From Promethearchaeia archaeon (GTDB taxonomy: Archaea > Asgardarchaeota > Lokiarchaeia > Sigyniarchaeales > SOKP01), in contig JAHQWH010000036.1 in NCBI GenBank assembly GCA_029856105.1, forward strand, positions 1 through 50,466: a stretch of DNA of 50,466 bases, written 5' to 3'. Position 1 is the stretch's first letter, and each line of letters opens with the position of its first letter. The notes under the pieces were generated by a model. That model made no database searches and had not been told where the DNA came from. It worked only from the letters and a program-made list of their open reading frames with translations. A program made the position numbers and the translations under genes. This document shows positions 35,418 through 45,012 of this stretch, piece after piece.

Positions 35418-37202
35418 TTATTGTCGAAGTTCTCTTCTTAAGATTTTACCAATAAGAGTTTTTGGTAGTTCTTCGATAAATTCTATTTGCCGAGGATATT
35501 TATACGGACTAATGTTATCTTTACACCATTCTAACATATCTTCTTCTGTTATCTTACCTTTAAACTCTTCTTTTATTGATATAATTGCCTTAATCGTTTC
35601 TCCCACTCCATCAGGGTGTGGAACTCCTATTACTCCAACTTCGTTTACTGCATCGTGCTGATATATTAATTTTTCTACTTCAGCTGGGAAAACACCGTGA
35701 CCTTTATATTTAATCATATCTCTTTTTCTATCTTTTAAATGCAAATATCCTTCTTTATCTATGCATGCTATATCGGCAGTATAATACCAGATCTTACCTT
35801 GGGAATCTTTCCTTAACGCATATTTAGTATCTTCTGGTTTGTTTAAATAACCTAACATCACTTGAGGTCCATTTACACATAGTTCTCCGATATATTTCTC
35901 TGCTTCTGCTTCTCCACAATTATCGCAAGTTTCATTAGGGCAAATAGGTAAAACTCTCGTTCCTTCTTCAACATCTACGATTTTTAACGATGTATCTGAT
36001 ACGGGTAAACCCGCAGAATTTGGTTTATACCTATGAAATGGTGAAGCAGTTACTATTGGCGCTGTTTCGCTTGCTCCATATCCTTCAATTATCGATGCGC
36101 CCGTTATGTCCTCAAATTTTCTTTTAACTTCTGGCGATAAAGCAGAACCCCCACTTAAACAAGCTGTCAATTCAGGTAATTTATTCTTAAATTTTTCAGA
36201 ATCTGGATCTTGGTTGATTTGATTATAAAGTGTAGGCACTGCTGGTATATAAATAGCTCCTTCCTTCATTAATAGGTCCAGTACATCAGATTTCTTTTCT
36301 GGAGGGGCTGCAAAGAGAATAAGTTTGTAACCTGATGAAACTCCCAGACTCATTCCTGTTGATATACCAAAAACATGCCCAAAGGGAACTAAACAACCAA
36401 CCCCGCCTTTTCCACGAGATTCTCTTGTTTCAGGAACTTGATTATACATCCAAGCAGTTCCTTGTTCTGCGTTTACGGTCATATTATAATGCGATAACTG
36501 AACCCCTTTTGGTACTCCTGTAGTTCCACCAGTATAAATTAGAGTTGCTGTATCTTCCTTAGGATTTAGTGATACATCCGGAATATTAATAGGGACGCCG
36601 TTTTGTAGAATATCTTGCATCTTATGAAACTCAATATCTCCTACTTGAGTCGGCCATAATTTTTTTTTCATTTGAGGTACTTTCCCTAGCGCAGTTCCCA
36701 AAATTGCTTTAATTTTTGGAAGATACTCTGCAATACCTGTTAGGATAATGTTTTTTAGAGATGGCATTTTACTCAAATCTTTGTTATGCAAATATCCTTG
36801 ATAAAGAGCATCTAATATAATCAAAACTGTGCTATTTGAATCATTTATTTGATAAACAATTTCTACGTATTTATGTAATGGAATTATGGGGTTGACAATA
36901 GCGCCAAGACGAGCCGTTGCATAAAAAGCTATGATAAATTGAGGTATGTTTGGTAAATCAATTGCGACTACATCACCTTTTTTCACTCCAAGCTTAGAAA
37001 GTCCTGTAGCAAATTGATCTACCGAAGCATCTAGCTCTTGATAGGTCATTCTATATCCTTGAAAAAATATAGCTTGAGAATTAGGAAATTCCTCTACTGT
37101 ATTTCTTAAAACATCTCCTAACGTTATTTCTTGATAATTTATGTGTTTTGGAACTCCTTCTGGCCAATAATTATACCATGGTCGATTAATATCATCACTC
37201 AT
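35418..37202 (-). CDS. AMP-forming acyl-CoA synthetase with Cys-rich insertion, copy 1
   Basis: A 594-residue ANL-family ligase. TLIYTGGTTGVPKGVQ, IEGYGASETAP, YYTADIACIDKEGY and LKDRKRDMIKYKGH are the standard motifs, and KTLIGKILRRELRQ holds the catalytic Lys at the C-terminus. Around residues 420-445, just before GELCVNGPQVML, it carries an insertion CPNETCDNCG that most relatives lack; the spacing CxxxxCxxC plus the Cys of GELC could bind zinc. The next gene upstream is a close paralogue with the same insertion. The acid substrate is unknown. Confidence 0.9.
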   Translation of the reverse strand: MSDDINRPWYNYWPEGVPKHINYQEITLGDVLRNTVEEFPNSQAIFFQGYRMTYQELDASVDQFATGLSKLGVKKGDVVAIDLPNIPQFIIAFYATARLGAIVNPIIPLHKYVEIVYQINDSNSTVLIILDALYQGYLHNKDLSKMPSLKNIILTGIAEYLPKIKAILGTALGKVPQMKKKLWPTQVGDIEFHKMQDILQNGVPINIPDVSLNPKEDTATLIYTGGTTGVPKGVQLSHYNMTVNAEQGTAWMYNQVPETRESRGKGGVGCLVPFGHVFGISTGMSLGVSSGYKLILFAAPPEKKSDVLDLLMKEGAIYIPAVPTLYNQINQDPDSEKFKNKLPELTACLSGGSALSPEVKRKFEDITGASIIEGYGASETAPIVTASPFHRYKPNSAGLPVSDTSLKIVDVEEGTRVLPICPNETCDNCGEAEAEKYIGELCVNGPQVMLGYLNKPEDTKYALRKDSQGKIWYYTADIACIDKEGYLHLKDRKRDMIKYKGHGVFPAEVEKLIYQHDAVNEVGVIGVPHPDGVGETIKAIISIKEEFKGKITEEDMLEWCKDNISPYKYPRQIEFIEELPKTLIGKILRRELRQ

Positions 37203-37363
37203 TTTTAATCATTTTATAATTTTTTATTAGATATTGTATATTATTTTGAATACCTATTTAAAATTTTTAGAAAATCAACTTAATTTTAATTTAAGGCGAA
37301 ATGAAATTTAGATATCTTTTTGTATTAAAATAAAAAAAATAGTTTTAATTTAGTAAAAAATTA

Positions 37364-39133
37364 TTAAGTTCTAAGTTCTCTTCTTAAAATTTTACCCACT
37401 ACGGATTTTGGCAACTCTGGTATGATTTCAATTATTCGAGGGTATTTGAAAGCAGAAATATTTTCTTTAGCCCATTTTGTAATATCTTCCTCAGTAACTT
37501 TACCTTGAAATCCTGGTTTTAAGGATATATACGCTTTAATATTTTCTCCAACTTCTGGATCTGGAATACCTATAACGCCAACTTCGTTAACGTATTCTAA
37601 CTGATATAGTAAATCTTCAACTTCCCTAGGAAAGACAGAATGACCCTTATATTTAATCATGTCTCGTTTTCGATCTTTAATACGTAAATAACCATCCTTG
37701 TCAATACATCCAATATCTGCTGTATGGTACCATGTTCGTCCTTTAGAATCCTTCCTTAACGCATATTCTGTAGCTTCTGGTCTATTCAAATATCCTAAAA
37801 ATACTTGAGGTCCATTTCCACAAATTTCGCCAATATATTGGGCTTCATTAGCTCCACAATTCTCACAGTTCTCGTTGGGACATTGAGGTAAAATTTTTGT
37901 ACCATCGTCGGAATCTACTATTTTAATTAAAGTATTTGAAACTGGGAATCCCACTGTATTCTCCTTATATTTATGGAACGGTGTAACTGTTAAGATTGGG
38001 CTGGTTTCTGACATACCGAAACCTTCTATTATTAATGATCCTGTTAAAGCTTCAAACCCTTGTTTGACTTCTAATGGTAAGGGGGCAGCACCACTTAAGC
38101 AAGCTACTAAATCCGTCAATTGATCTTTATACTTTGCACAATCTTTATCGAGAGTTATTTTTTGCCACAAAGTAGGTACGCCAGGACCGAAAGTAGCTCC
38201 TTCCTTTTTAATTACTTTTAAAAAAGTAGAAAGCCTTTCTGGAGGTCGAATAAACAGTATTAACTTATACCCACTGATAATTCCTAAATTCATAGCGATG
38301 GATAATGCAAATTCATGCGCTAAAGGTAGAATGGTAAACATTCCTCCTTTACCATATGTACTTTCAACCTCGATTTGTGTTTGGGCCCATATTTTCCCTT
38401 GCTCGGCATTTACAACAAAATTATAATGAGACATCATACAACCCTTAGGAAGACCAGTCGTACCACCAGTATAAATCAAAGTAGAAATATCCTCCTTCGG
38501 ATTAATTTTAACATCTGGCAGATCAATTGGAAGTCCATTTTGCATAACATCTTGAAATTTATGAAAATTTACATCTCCAACTTTAGTGGGCCAATTTTTC
38601 ATTCTGGGAACCTTACCTAAAGCTGTTCCTAATTTTGCTTTGATTTTTGGTAGATATTCTGCAACACCTGTTAGAATGATGTCCTTCAAAGTAGTTATCT
38701 TACTTAAATCCTTACCTTGTAGATGTTCTTCATAGAGAACATCTAAAATAACCATTATTTTACCTTTGGAATCGTTTACTTGATGAACAATTTCCACAAA
38801 TCGGTTTAAGGGAATTACAGGATTCGCAATTGCACCGATTCGACAAACCGCGTAATAAACAATTATATATTGGGGCATATTAGGTAAATCTATAACTACC
38901 ACATCACCTTTTTTAACTCCCATTTTTGAAAGTGCTGTAGCAAACTGATCTACTGCCATATCTAGTTCTTTGTATGTCATTCGAAAACCTTCAAAAAATA
39001 TAGCCTGACTATCAGGATAGGCTTTAACTGTGTTTCTTAACATTTGTCCTAAAGAGATTTCAGGAACATCAATATGTCTTGGTACTTCCTCAGGCCAATT
39101 TTGCATCCAATATTCGTTAATTTCGTCACTCAT
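37364..39133 (-). CDS. AMP-forming acyl-CoA synthetase with Cys-rich insertion, copy 2
   Basis: A 589-residue paralogue of the preceding ligase, clearly similar along its full length (both begin MSD-[DE]-IN and share PKIKAxLGTALGKVP). It has TLIYTGGTTGLPKGCM, IEGFGMSETSP and the C-terminal Lys in KSVVGKILRREL. The Cys-rich insertion reads CPNENCENCG followed by GEICGNG. The 161 bases between the copies are AT-rich and hold no gene, so each may have its own promoter. Pocket residues differ (LPLAHEFALSIAMNLG against VPFGHVFGISTGMSLG), suggesting different acids. Confidence 0.9.
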   Translation of the reverse strand: MSDEINEYWMQNWPEEVPRHIDVPEISLGQMLRNTVKAYPDSQAIFFEGFRMTYKELDMAVDQFATALSKMGVKKGDVVVIDLPNMPQYIIVYYAVCRIGAIANPVIPLNRFVEIVHQVNDSKGKIMVILDVLYEEHLQGKDLSKITTLKDIILTGVAEYLPKIKAKLGTALGKVPRMKNWPTKVGDVNFHKFQDVMQNGLPIDLPDVKINPKEDISTLIYTGGTTGLPKGCMMSHYNFVVNAEQGKIWAQTQIEVESTYGKGGMFTILPLAHEFALSIAMNLGIISGYKLILFIRPPERLSTFLKVIKKEGATFGPGVPTLWQKITLDKDCAKYKDQLTDLVACLSGAAPLPLEVKQGFEALTGSLIIEGFGMSETSPILTVTPFHKYKENTVGFPVSNTLIKIVDSDDGTKILPQCPNENCENCGANEAQYIGEICGNGPQVFLGYLNRPEATEYALRKDSKGRTWYHTADIGCIDKDGYLRIKDRKRDMIKYKGHSVFPREVEDLLYQLEYVNEVGVIGIPDPEVGENIKAYISLKPGFQGKVTEEDITKWAKENISAFKYPRIIEIIPELPKSVVGKILRRELRT

Positions 39134-39250
39134 TTTTGATCACAATTGAATAATTTGTAAGTATGATTATATTCTTCCAATAATATATAAAATTTTAATA
39201 TAAACTAAAAAAAAAAGTATAAGGATGGTTAATGGTTTAAAATAGAATTT

Positions 39251-39694
39251 TTAAATTTCAATGTCTCTTTTATATAAACTTTTATCCGGAACAAAGCTCA
39301 TCATAATTAAATCGTCTCTAGTGTCCCATCCTAATTTCTTATAAAAATCTACTACTTCTTTATTATGTTTCTCAATAAATAAGTGAACTTTGTGTACTTT
39401 TTTTTTACGAAATCTTTCAATTAATTCGTCCATCATCATTTTGCCATTCCTTTTTTTTTGATAATCTGCATCTATAGCAAGATGGTGCACGTAACCTCTT
39501 CTTCCATCAAAAGCACCCATTACTACTGCTACAACTTTTCCATCTTCCTTACCGATTAGAAATAGATCTGGATTTCGCTTTAGTATCTTAGCTATCTCGT
39601 CTTGTGTGTCTGATGAGCTTACTTCTATTCCTGATCTTTTCCATAGATCAATAATATCGTGGTAGTATCGCATAGAAAAAAGTTCTATCTTCAT
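39251..39694 (-). CDS. GNAT-family N-acetyltransferase
   Basis: A 147-residue RimI-like acetyltransferase. VHHLAIDADYQKKRNGKMMM contains the acetyl-CoA-binding QxxRxGK loop, and VVDFYKKLGW is the usual C-terminal strand-helix block. The ATG at 39694 lies one base beyond the methylase stop (TAA at 39696-39698), so it is read from the same transcript as the DNA methylase. The target, protein or small molecule, is not apparent. Confidence 0.83.
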   Translation of the reverse strand: MKIELFSMRYYHDIIDLWKRSGIEVSSSDTQDEIAKILKRNPDLFLIGKEDGKVVAVVMGAFDGRRGYVHHLAIDADYQKKRNGKMMMDELIERFRKKKVHKVHLFIEKHNKEVVDFYKKLGWDTRDDLIMMSFVPDKSLYKRDIEI

Positions 39695-39695
39695 T

Positions 39696-41813
39696 TTAAT
39701 CACTGAAATAGTTAATAGAGAGTTTATCTATTTTCTTTCTTATTTCTGTTTTATTATCAATAATTTCTTTAATATATTTTGAAATTTCCTTTCTTTTATT
39801 AATCTCAGATGGAATTGGTAAAATTACATCCATTAATCTATTACCAATTGTAGCAATAGTGCCTTGAACGAATGTTATTGCTTTTATTTGCTTTTGAACA
39901 ATGTCAAGATTTAGAAGGTATAACAAAAGGTGCGAATCAATATTCTCATTATTTTTAAGCGTTTTTATCTGAAATATGTGACTCTGGATAATAATTCTTG
40001 TATCTAACTCAGTAATAATTGCCGCATTTCCAATTAGATTTGGACCGCCATCCTTTACTATCAGAATGTCTCCAATTTCTATATTCTGTTTGTCTTTAAA
40101 TTGGTCGTATACTTCATTGGAAGTTTTTTTATGTGAATTTAGATCGACTTCCCAATTATTAATTTCGCTAGTACGGATAAACGGAATATCGCCTAAACCA
40201 TAAACATGTGAGCCAATTTCGTCTCCTCTTGGTAAATACCCTTTATTTTTTGTGTAGATTATTCCATTTTTAACTAAATTACCTATAGAAACTAATTGAA
40301 AGTCCTTATTATTTTCTAAAGATTTTAGAGTTTTTTCTACACCGGTGTAATAGTTAGGTATGAAAATATTGCTTTTTATCTGATTTAGACTTAATTTGAA
40401 AACTTTTTGGTCCTCTAAGTAGCTGAATTCAGCACTTTCTTTAATTTTAAGGTGTAAATTAATTAATTCATTATTGACAATTGGCTTTTTATTCTTATCA
40501 TATTTTATACTTCCATCCTTATTTAATTTATACAAAACTTTTCCATCTTTATCGTGACCAACACTGTCAACAATTCCAAAATCAATTTTATAATTCTTGA
40601 GAAGAACTTTTAATTTTTGAAAGAAAAGAATACTTGTCTTATTACACGTGTAGGGCTGAAAAGTGTTCTGATCTAAACTAATAATTCCTAATATCTTACC
40701 TTTACTCCGCAAATATTCCCAGATATATCTATTTGAAGGATTTCCAAAAAGACCTTCTGGTAAAACAATTCCTAATTTTCCACGGTCTTTTAATAGTTGT
40801 ACACATCTTTCTATAAATAGAATTTGAGGTGGTTGTTTTTTAACTAACTTATTTTGCTTAACCCATAAATTATCTCTGTAGTCCCACTTATGTGCTAAAG
40901 CATATTTTTTTAAAATTTCCTTATTATCAATGGGTATTTTTGCGCCAAAAGGGGGGTTAGTAAACACATAATCAAAATAGTCATTTTTTATAATTCCTTT
41001 TGTTTTTTGTTTGTAATTACTTGGATCCAAAGAATCTTCGCAAATTATGTTGGAATTGCCCTGACTGATAATATTTAGATATAATTCACATAATTTTGCT
41101 AAATAAGAATCTTTATCAATTCCATAGAGATTAGAAATTATTTCACTTTTCTTTTTTTTTATAATATCTATTTGGGCTCCGTATTCCTGTTCAATTTTTG
41201 ACCATAAGAGGTCTTTGCATTCTAATAGAAAACCACCATGCCCACACGCAGGATCTATAACCTTAGAATCAGTCTCAGGATTTAAATAGCGCACCATAAA
41301 TTTTATTATACTCACAGGAGTAAAGAATTGCCCTCCTTCTTCTTTTAATAATCTACTTACAAATATCTCAAAAGTATCAGCCAAAACATCTTTAGAAGAT
41401 TCAAGAAGAGATATTCTTTGTAATTTTTCAACAATTAAAAAGACCAACTCTTTGTTTAAATTGATTCTTTCATTTTCATCAATGAGGTTCTTATATTTAT
41501 CTTTTAGATTCTCCTTAAAGAATTCCTGAAGCCGATCGAACAATTTTTTCTCTGTTTCGTCCTGTCCAATGCTAAACGACATGATAGAATCAGGTAAAGA
41601 ATTACTTATTTCATCAACTAACTTACATAAAATAAGTTTTAAAATTTCTTTTGAACGAGCTCTTGTATCAGTTTCCGTATGTTTTAATTTAGCATAAAGG
41701 TGTTGATTGATCTCATTGAACTCTTTTTTTAGATTTGAAGATCTTTTTAAATCCCTCTTTCTAATTAAATTAGTATTTTTATCCTCAATAAAAGATTCTA
41801 GTGTTTTGGGCAT
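39696..41813 (-). CDS. N6-adenine DNA methylase with fused specificity domain (HsdM-HsdS type)
   Basis: A 705-residue protein. Residues 1-150 are a helical region like the HsdM N-terminus. QFFTP (162-166), DPACGHGGFL (187-196, SAM motif I) and NPPF (286-289, catalytic motif IV) mark the N6-adenine methylase. From about residue 470 the sequence becomes a target-recognition domain (FIRTSEINNWEV, GDILIVKDGG, IQSHIFQI) followed by a helical spacer, as in HsdS. No HsdR, PD-(D/E)xK motif or second HsdS gene is seen here. It may be an orphan epigenetic methylase or part of a system with distant parts. Confidence 0.87.
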   Translation of the reverse strand: MPKTLESFIEDKNTNLIRKRDLKRSSNLKKEFNEINQHLYAKLKHTETDTRARSKEILKLILCKLVDEISNSLPDSIMSFSIGQDETEKKLFDRLQEFFKENLKDKYKNLIDENERINLNKELVFLIVEKLQRISLLESSKDVLADTFEIFVSRLLKEEGGQFFTPVSIIKFMVRYLNPETDSKVIDPACGHGGFLLECKDLLWSKIEQEYGAQIDIIKKKKSEIISNLYGIDKDSYLAKLCELYLNIISQGNSNIICEDSLDPSNYKQKTKGIIKNDYFDYVFTNPPFGAKIPIDNKEILKKYALAHKWDYRDNLWVKQNKLVKKQPPQILFIERCVQLLKDRGKLGIVLPEGLFGNPSNRYIWEYLRSKGKILGIISLDQNTFQPYTCNKTSILFFQKLKVLLKNYKIDFGIVDSVGHDKDGKVLYKLNKDGSIKYDKNKKPIVNNELINLHLKIKESAEFSYLEDQKVFKLSLNQIKSNIFIPNYYTGVEKTLKSLENNKDFQLVSIGNLVKNGIIYTKNKGYLPRGDEIGSHVYGLGDIPFIRTSEINNWEVDLNSHKKTSNEVYDQFKDKQNIEIGDILIVKDGGPNLIGNAAIITELDTRIIIQSHIFQIKTLKNNENIDSHLLLYLLNLDIVQKQIKAITFVQGTIATIGNRLMDVILPIPSEINKRKEISKYIKEIIDNKTEIRKKIDKLSINYFSD

Positions 41814-41878
41814 TTTAAATTCATTACAATTTCAATGTTATAATTTTTTTATTAATAAGTGAAAATTATTGATTTTCT

Positions 41879-42823
41879 TTAAATAGGTTCAAATGCGTTC
41901 ATTTTTTTAAGATAATCGAGCATTTGTAAGTAAAGCTTATCCCTCTTAGTAAGAATTTCTTCTTCAGTTCGACCTTGGTAATCGTAAAAACCTATTGAAG
42001 TTTTAGCCCCTAATTGCCCATTCTTCACTTTATCCCTAAGCAGTACGAGATCCATACCACCCATATTCTTGATGATATCATATACAACATCGAGTCCTAC
42101 AAAATCAAGATTTTGTGCTACTCCAACAAACGGCAAACGTATGCCCAAACTGTTCTTAATCGCCATGTCAATTTCTTCTGGAGAAGCTATGCCTCGTATT
42201 AAAAGAGTAAAAACCGCGGAATTTATTGCTTGCTGGATTTTATTGACAACAAAAGCATTTGTGAACTTTTTCAAGATTAAAGGTTTTTTGCCAATTTTTT
42301 CTAATAATTTAAACGAAATATCGATGACTTTAGAAGAAGTTTTACGCCCAGCTACTATTTCAACTAAAGGAATAATGTATGGCGGATGAAACCAATGGTG
42401 GATTACTAAGCGTTTCGGATTTTTAACTTTTGCGACATTGAAAATATTTAATTCGGAAGTATTGCTTGCTAAAATAATATCTTCTGAGCAGAATTCATTT
42501 AATTGAGAAAAAACTTCTCGTTTAACGTTACGATCTTCAGAAACTGCTTCTAAAACTAAATCGCAATTTTGGGCAGCAACTTTTAAATCGATAGATGGAT
42601 GAATACGATTCAAAATATTAGAAATTTCACCACTTTTTACATGCTTATACTCTACCAACAAAGAAAGGTTTGATTTAATCTTATTCATGGCATTATCAAG
42701 AACCTCTTGATTTAAATCTACAAGATCTACTTCAAACCCGGCAGTGGCATAAACTTGCGCAATGGCGTGTCCCATCGTGCCAGCACCTACAACCAATATG
42801 CGCTTTATTTTATCAAGTTCCAT
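41879..42823 (-). CDS. 3-hydroxyacyl-CoA dehydrogenase
   Basis: A 314-residue NAD-dependent enzyme of beta-oxidation. The Rossmann motif is ILVVGAGTMGHAIAQVYA at residues 9-26; VIHHWFHPPYIIPLVEIV contains the catalytic His and its Glu partner; the C-terminal domain has GLDVVYDI and KTSIGFYDY. It oxidises 3-hydroxyacyl-CoA to 3-ketoacyl-CoA and stands alone (not fused to a hydratase). It is divergent from an enoyl-CoA hydratase gene across 91 bases, consistent with joint regulation of two consecutive pathway steps. Confidence 0.9.
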   Translation of the reverse strand: MELDKIKRILVVGAGTMGHAIAQVYATAGFEVDLVDLNQEVLDNAMNKIKSNLSLLVEYKHVKSGEISNILNRIHPSIDLKVAAQNCDLVLEAVSEDRNVKREVFSQLNEFCSEDIILASNTSELNIFNVAKVKNPKRLVIHHWFHPPYIIPLVEIVAGRKTSSKVIDISFKLLEKIGKKPLILKKFTNAFVVNKIQQAINSAVFTLLIRGIASPEEIDMAIKNSLGIRLPFVGVAQNLDFVGLDVVYDIIKNMGGMDLVLLRDKVKNGQLGAKTSIGFYDYQGRTEEEILTKRDKLYLQMLDYLKKMNAFEPI

Positions 42824-42914
42824 TTTCTTCAGTTATTTAATATTATTCTTATTACTAGTTAGAGGGGATTTTTAATAATAATTACTTTTTATTGAAAGAA
42901 AATAAATTTTATTT

Positions 42915-43691
42915 ATGTCAAATAATAATTTAGATTTTGGAGAGTATATTGAGTTTTCTGTAAAAAAAAGGTTTGGCACGATTACACTCAATAGAGTTCA
43001 TCGATCGAACGCTTTTACTATTGATCAATTAAGATATTTAAAAAAAGCGATTGAATACTGCCAAAAAAAAGATAAAATTAGAGGTTTAATTTTAACAAAC
43101 AACGGCTCTTCGTTCAGCACAGGAATGGATTTAGATGCTATTGATGGTAGCGATCATGCAGCTGTTAGAGATCTCGAAGATACTGCTGCAGATATATGTA
43201 AATTGTTATTTAACGGAAAACCGGTTATTTGTGCTATAAATGGTAGAACGATGGGCGAAGGCGTTGTGTTCTCAATATGTTGCGACTATCGAATCGCCGT
43301 TAAAGATAGTTTTTTTCAAATGCCAGAAATACGCTCTGGAATCTTCCCTGGCACTGGTTGTGTAGTTCTATTTTCAAAAATTATTGGGATTCCATGGTCG
43401 AAAAAGATGCTTATGTTTGGTGAAAAAGTAAGCGCGGAAAAAGCGCTAGAAATTGGGTTAATTGATGAGATTGTAGGTAGTAAAGAGGAATTAATTGAGG
43501 AATCTATGAGAAAAGCGGGTTTTCTCTTTTCAAAAAATCAAACTGTATTGAACGCGATTAAACTATGTAGCAATCATTTCCTTGATAAATCTTATAAGGA
43601 TGCATTTGAGATAGAAAAAATTGCTTCTGGATGGTACGAGCACGAAGATAAAAAAAAATTTATATCAGATTTGCAAAAGAAATTTGAATAG
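42915..43691 (+). CDS. Enoyl-CoA hydratase/isomerase family protein
   Basis: A 258-residue crotonase-fold protein. SFSTGMDLDAIDG and NGRTMGEGVVFSICCD are the oxyanion-hole blocks. The first hydratase Glu is Val here, but the second is present in QMPEIRSGIFPGTG. It may be an isomerase or a hydratase with a rearranged site. It is divergent from 3-hydroxyacyl-CoA dehydrogenase and is followed by the remains of a GNAT gene on the opposite strand. Starts at ATG 42915 with no clear Shine-Dalgarno site. Confidence 0.83.
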   Translation: MSNNNLDFGEYIEFSVKKRFGTITLNRVHRSNAFTIDQLRYLKKAIEYCQKKDKIRGLILTNNGSSFSTGMDLDAIDGSDHAAVRDLEDTAADICKLLFNGKPVICAINGRTMGEGVVFSICCDYRIAVKDSFFQMPEIRSGIFPGTGCVVLFSKIIGIPWSKKMLMFGEKVSAEKALEIGLIDEIVGSKEELIEESMRKAGFLFSKNQTVLNAIKLCSNHFLDKSYKDAFEIEKIASGWYEHEDKKKFISDLQKKFE

Positions 43692-43719
43692 GCAAGAAAT
43701 TGTTTCCTATTTAAAAATA

Positions 43720-44000
43720 CTATTTTATTAAAAATTTATAGTGATTTTCGTCAATAACAGGGCTATAACCTATTTTTTAATAAATACTATTTGAAGTTGG
43801 ATTACTTAAATCCGTAAACAAGAAACAGTACTTATTTCCTTTTTCTAAGAGCTGTTTGCTCAATTTTGCAACGCACTCAGTTGCGTATATTATAAAAATC
43901 ATCTACTTCTTCGTAAAATCTTGCTTCCATACTCATATAAGAAGATTCACTAATTAAAAAATTAACGCGTGAGGGAATGTCAATACTAATTAAAGGTTCT
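43720..44000 (-). pseudogene. Decayed GNAT acetyltransferase
   Basis: This stretch has no long frame, but its minus strand spells the end of a GNAT protein. YATECVAKLSKQLLEKG, then KYCFLFTDLSNPTSNSIY, a TAA, then KIGYSPVIDENHYKF. The family pattern is NPTSNxIYQxIGY, so the stop replaces a likely Gln (CAA to TAA). Upstream, another frame reads MSMEARFYEEVDDFYN and runs into TGA. The acetyl-CoA-binding segment between is missing, indicating a deletion. The fragment overlaps the 3' end of the CooT-like gene by a few bases. It ends with TAG at 43720-43722. Confidence 0.7.
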
Positions 44001-44289
44001 TTTTGAGATCGTCTAATTGCTTTTCGAAGCTTTCAATTTCGGATTTGGAAATTGTTTTATTATTAACTTTTTGAATTATGTCAATAAAACCCCTAATAAG
44101 AGGATGTTCCAGTACAACACATGTTTGATTTAACGTGTTAACATCTAAAATGAGGGCTGAATCTAATATTTCCCCCATTCCGAGCACATCCTTGAATAAT
44201 AATTCACTATCTTCGGTATATGATAAAATTACAATATCTTCTAATATTTGGGAGCCATCGTTTTTCTTTATTATCTTAAACTCGCACAT
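43990..44289 (-). CDS. CooT-like small (nickel-binding) protein
   Basis: A 99-residue protein resembling the CooT/COG1532 family: it begins MCEFKI with the conserved Cys at position 2, then ILEDIVILSYTEDSELLFKDVLG and a short beta domain ending near residue 62. CooT is a nickel-delivery protein for carbon monoxide dehydrogenase. The C-terminal 35 residues are a charged helix not typical of the family. The gene is divergent from CdhB/CdhC, which belong to a nickel enzyme, so a role in Ni supply is plausible. The family match is by eye and moderately sure. Confidence 0.6.
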   Translation of the reverse strand: MCEFKIIKKNDGSQILEDIVILSYTEDSELLFKDVLGMGEILDSALILDVNTLNQTCVVLEHPLIRGFIDIIQKVNNKTISKSEIESFEKQLDDLKKNL

Positions 44290-44442
44290 ATCTAATATTT
44301 CACTTTAATTCTAATGTTTATACGTATAAGTTTGGTCAATTTAAATAAAACCAACTTTTTTAAAATACGCTTAATAAATAAAAATATAGTAATTATTTTA
44401 AACTTACAGTTAAAATCTTTAACAGAGGAAATTGATGTAAAT

Positions 44443-44973
44443 ATGACAAGACCATATCAAAAAGCAAATATCCCAGGACCCGAGATGGGTACGACCGTTT
44501 TTGATCCAAAAGTCATGGCAAACTTCTTGAAGGACGATAAAAAGAAGCTTTTTGTCATAGGATCGGAGTCTTTAACTTGGGAACTTGATGGGAAAAAAGT
44601 AGCTGACTATTTTATTGAAATAGCAAAGAAACTAGATTGTCACGTCCTTACTACAGGCCACACATACAAATACGTAAAAGGTAAAATTCCAGAAGATAAA
44701 TTATGGGATATGTCGTTGATTAATATTACTGGTAGATTAGTAGATAAAGATTGGAAAGGCTTAGATGGCAAGGGACAATATAGAATGGCTATTTTTGGTG
44801 GACATATTGTCTACTATATAAGTCAAGCTTTAAGTCGACTGAAGAACTTTCAAAATCACCTGCGGACCGTTGAATTGGATAAATATTCACATCCTAACGC
44901 TCGATTTAGTCTTCCGAATTTTAGCGATAACGATTGGAAAGAATTTTTAGAAAAATTAATTGAAAATTTATAA
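44443..44973 (+). CDS. cdhB: CO dehydrogenase/acetyl-CoA synthase epsilon subunit
   Basis: A 176-residue protein matching CdhB: a TRPYQKANIPGPEMGT opening, KKLFVIGSESL, then a Rossmann-like DHS-type fold with LDCHVLTTGHTY and AIFGGHIVYYISQALS. In archaea the epsilon subunit binds the CdhA CO dehydrogenase. CdhA is absent here; only the beta subunit follows. ATG at 44443 is chosen because the alignment begins there; the frame extends upstream but that sequence is not protein-like. A GAGGA site lies before it. Confidence 0.87.
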   Translation: MTRPYQKANIPGPEMGTTVFDPKVMANFLKDDKKKLFVIGSESLTWELDGKKVADYFIEIAKKLDCHVLTTGHTYKYVKGKIPEDKLWDMSLINITGRLVDKDWKGLDGKGQYRMAIFGGHIVYYISQALSRLKNFQNHLRTVELDKYSHPNARFSLPNFSDNDWKEFLEKLIENL

Positions 44974-45012
44974 AAATTAAAAAAGGAAAAATAATAAAAG
45001 GAGAATTACAAT

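Noticed and set aside
44314..44442. Extended N-terminus of CdhB
   Set aside because: The upstream frame is hydrophobic and not like CdhB; the family sequence begins at the ATG at 44443.
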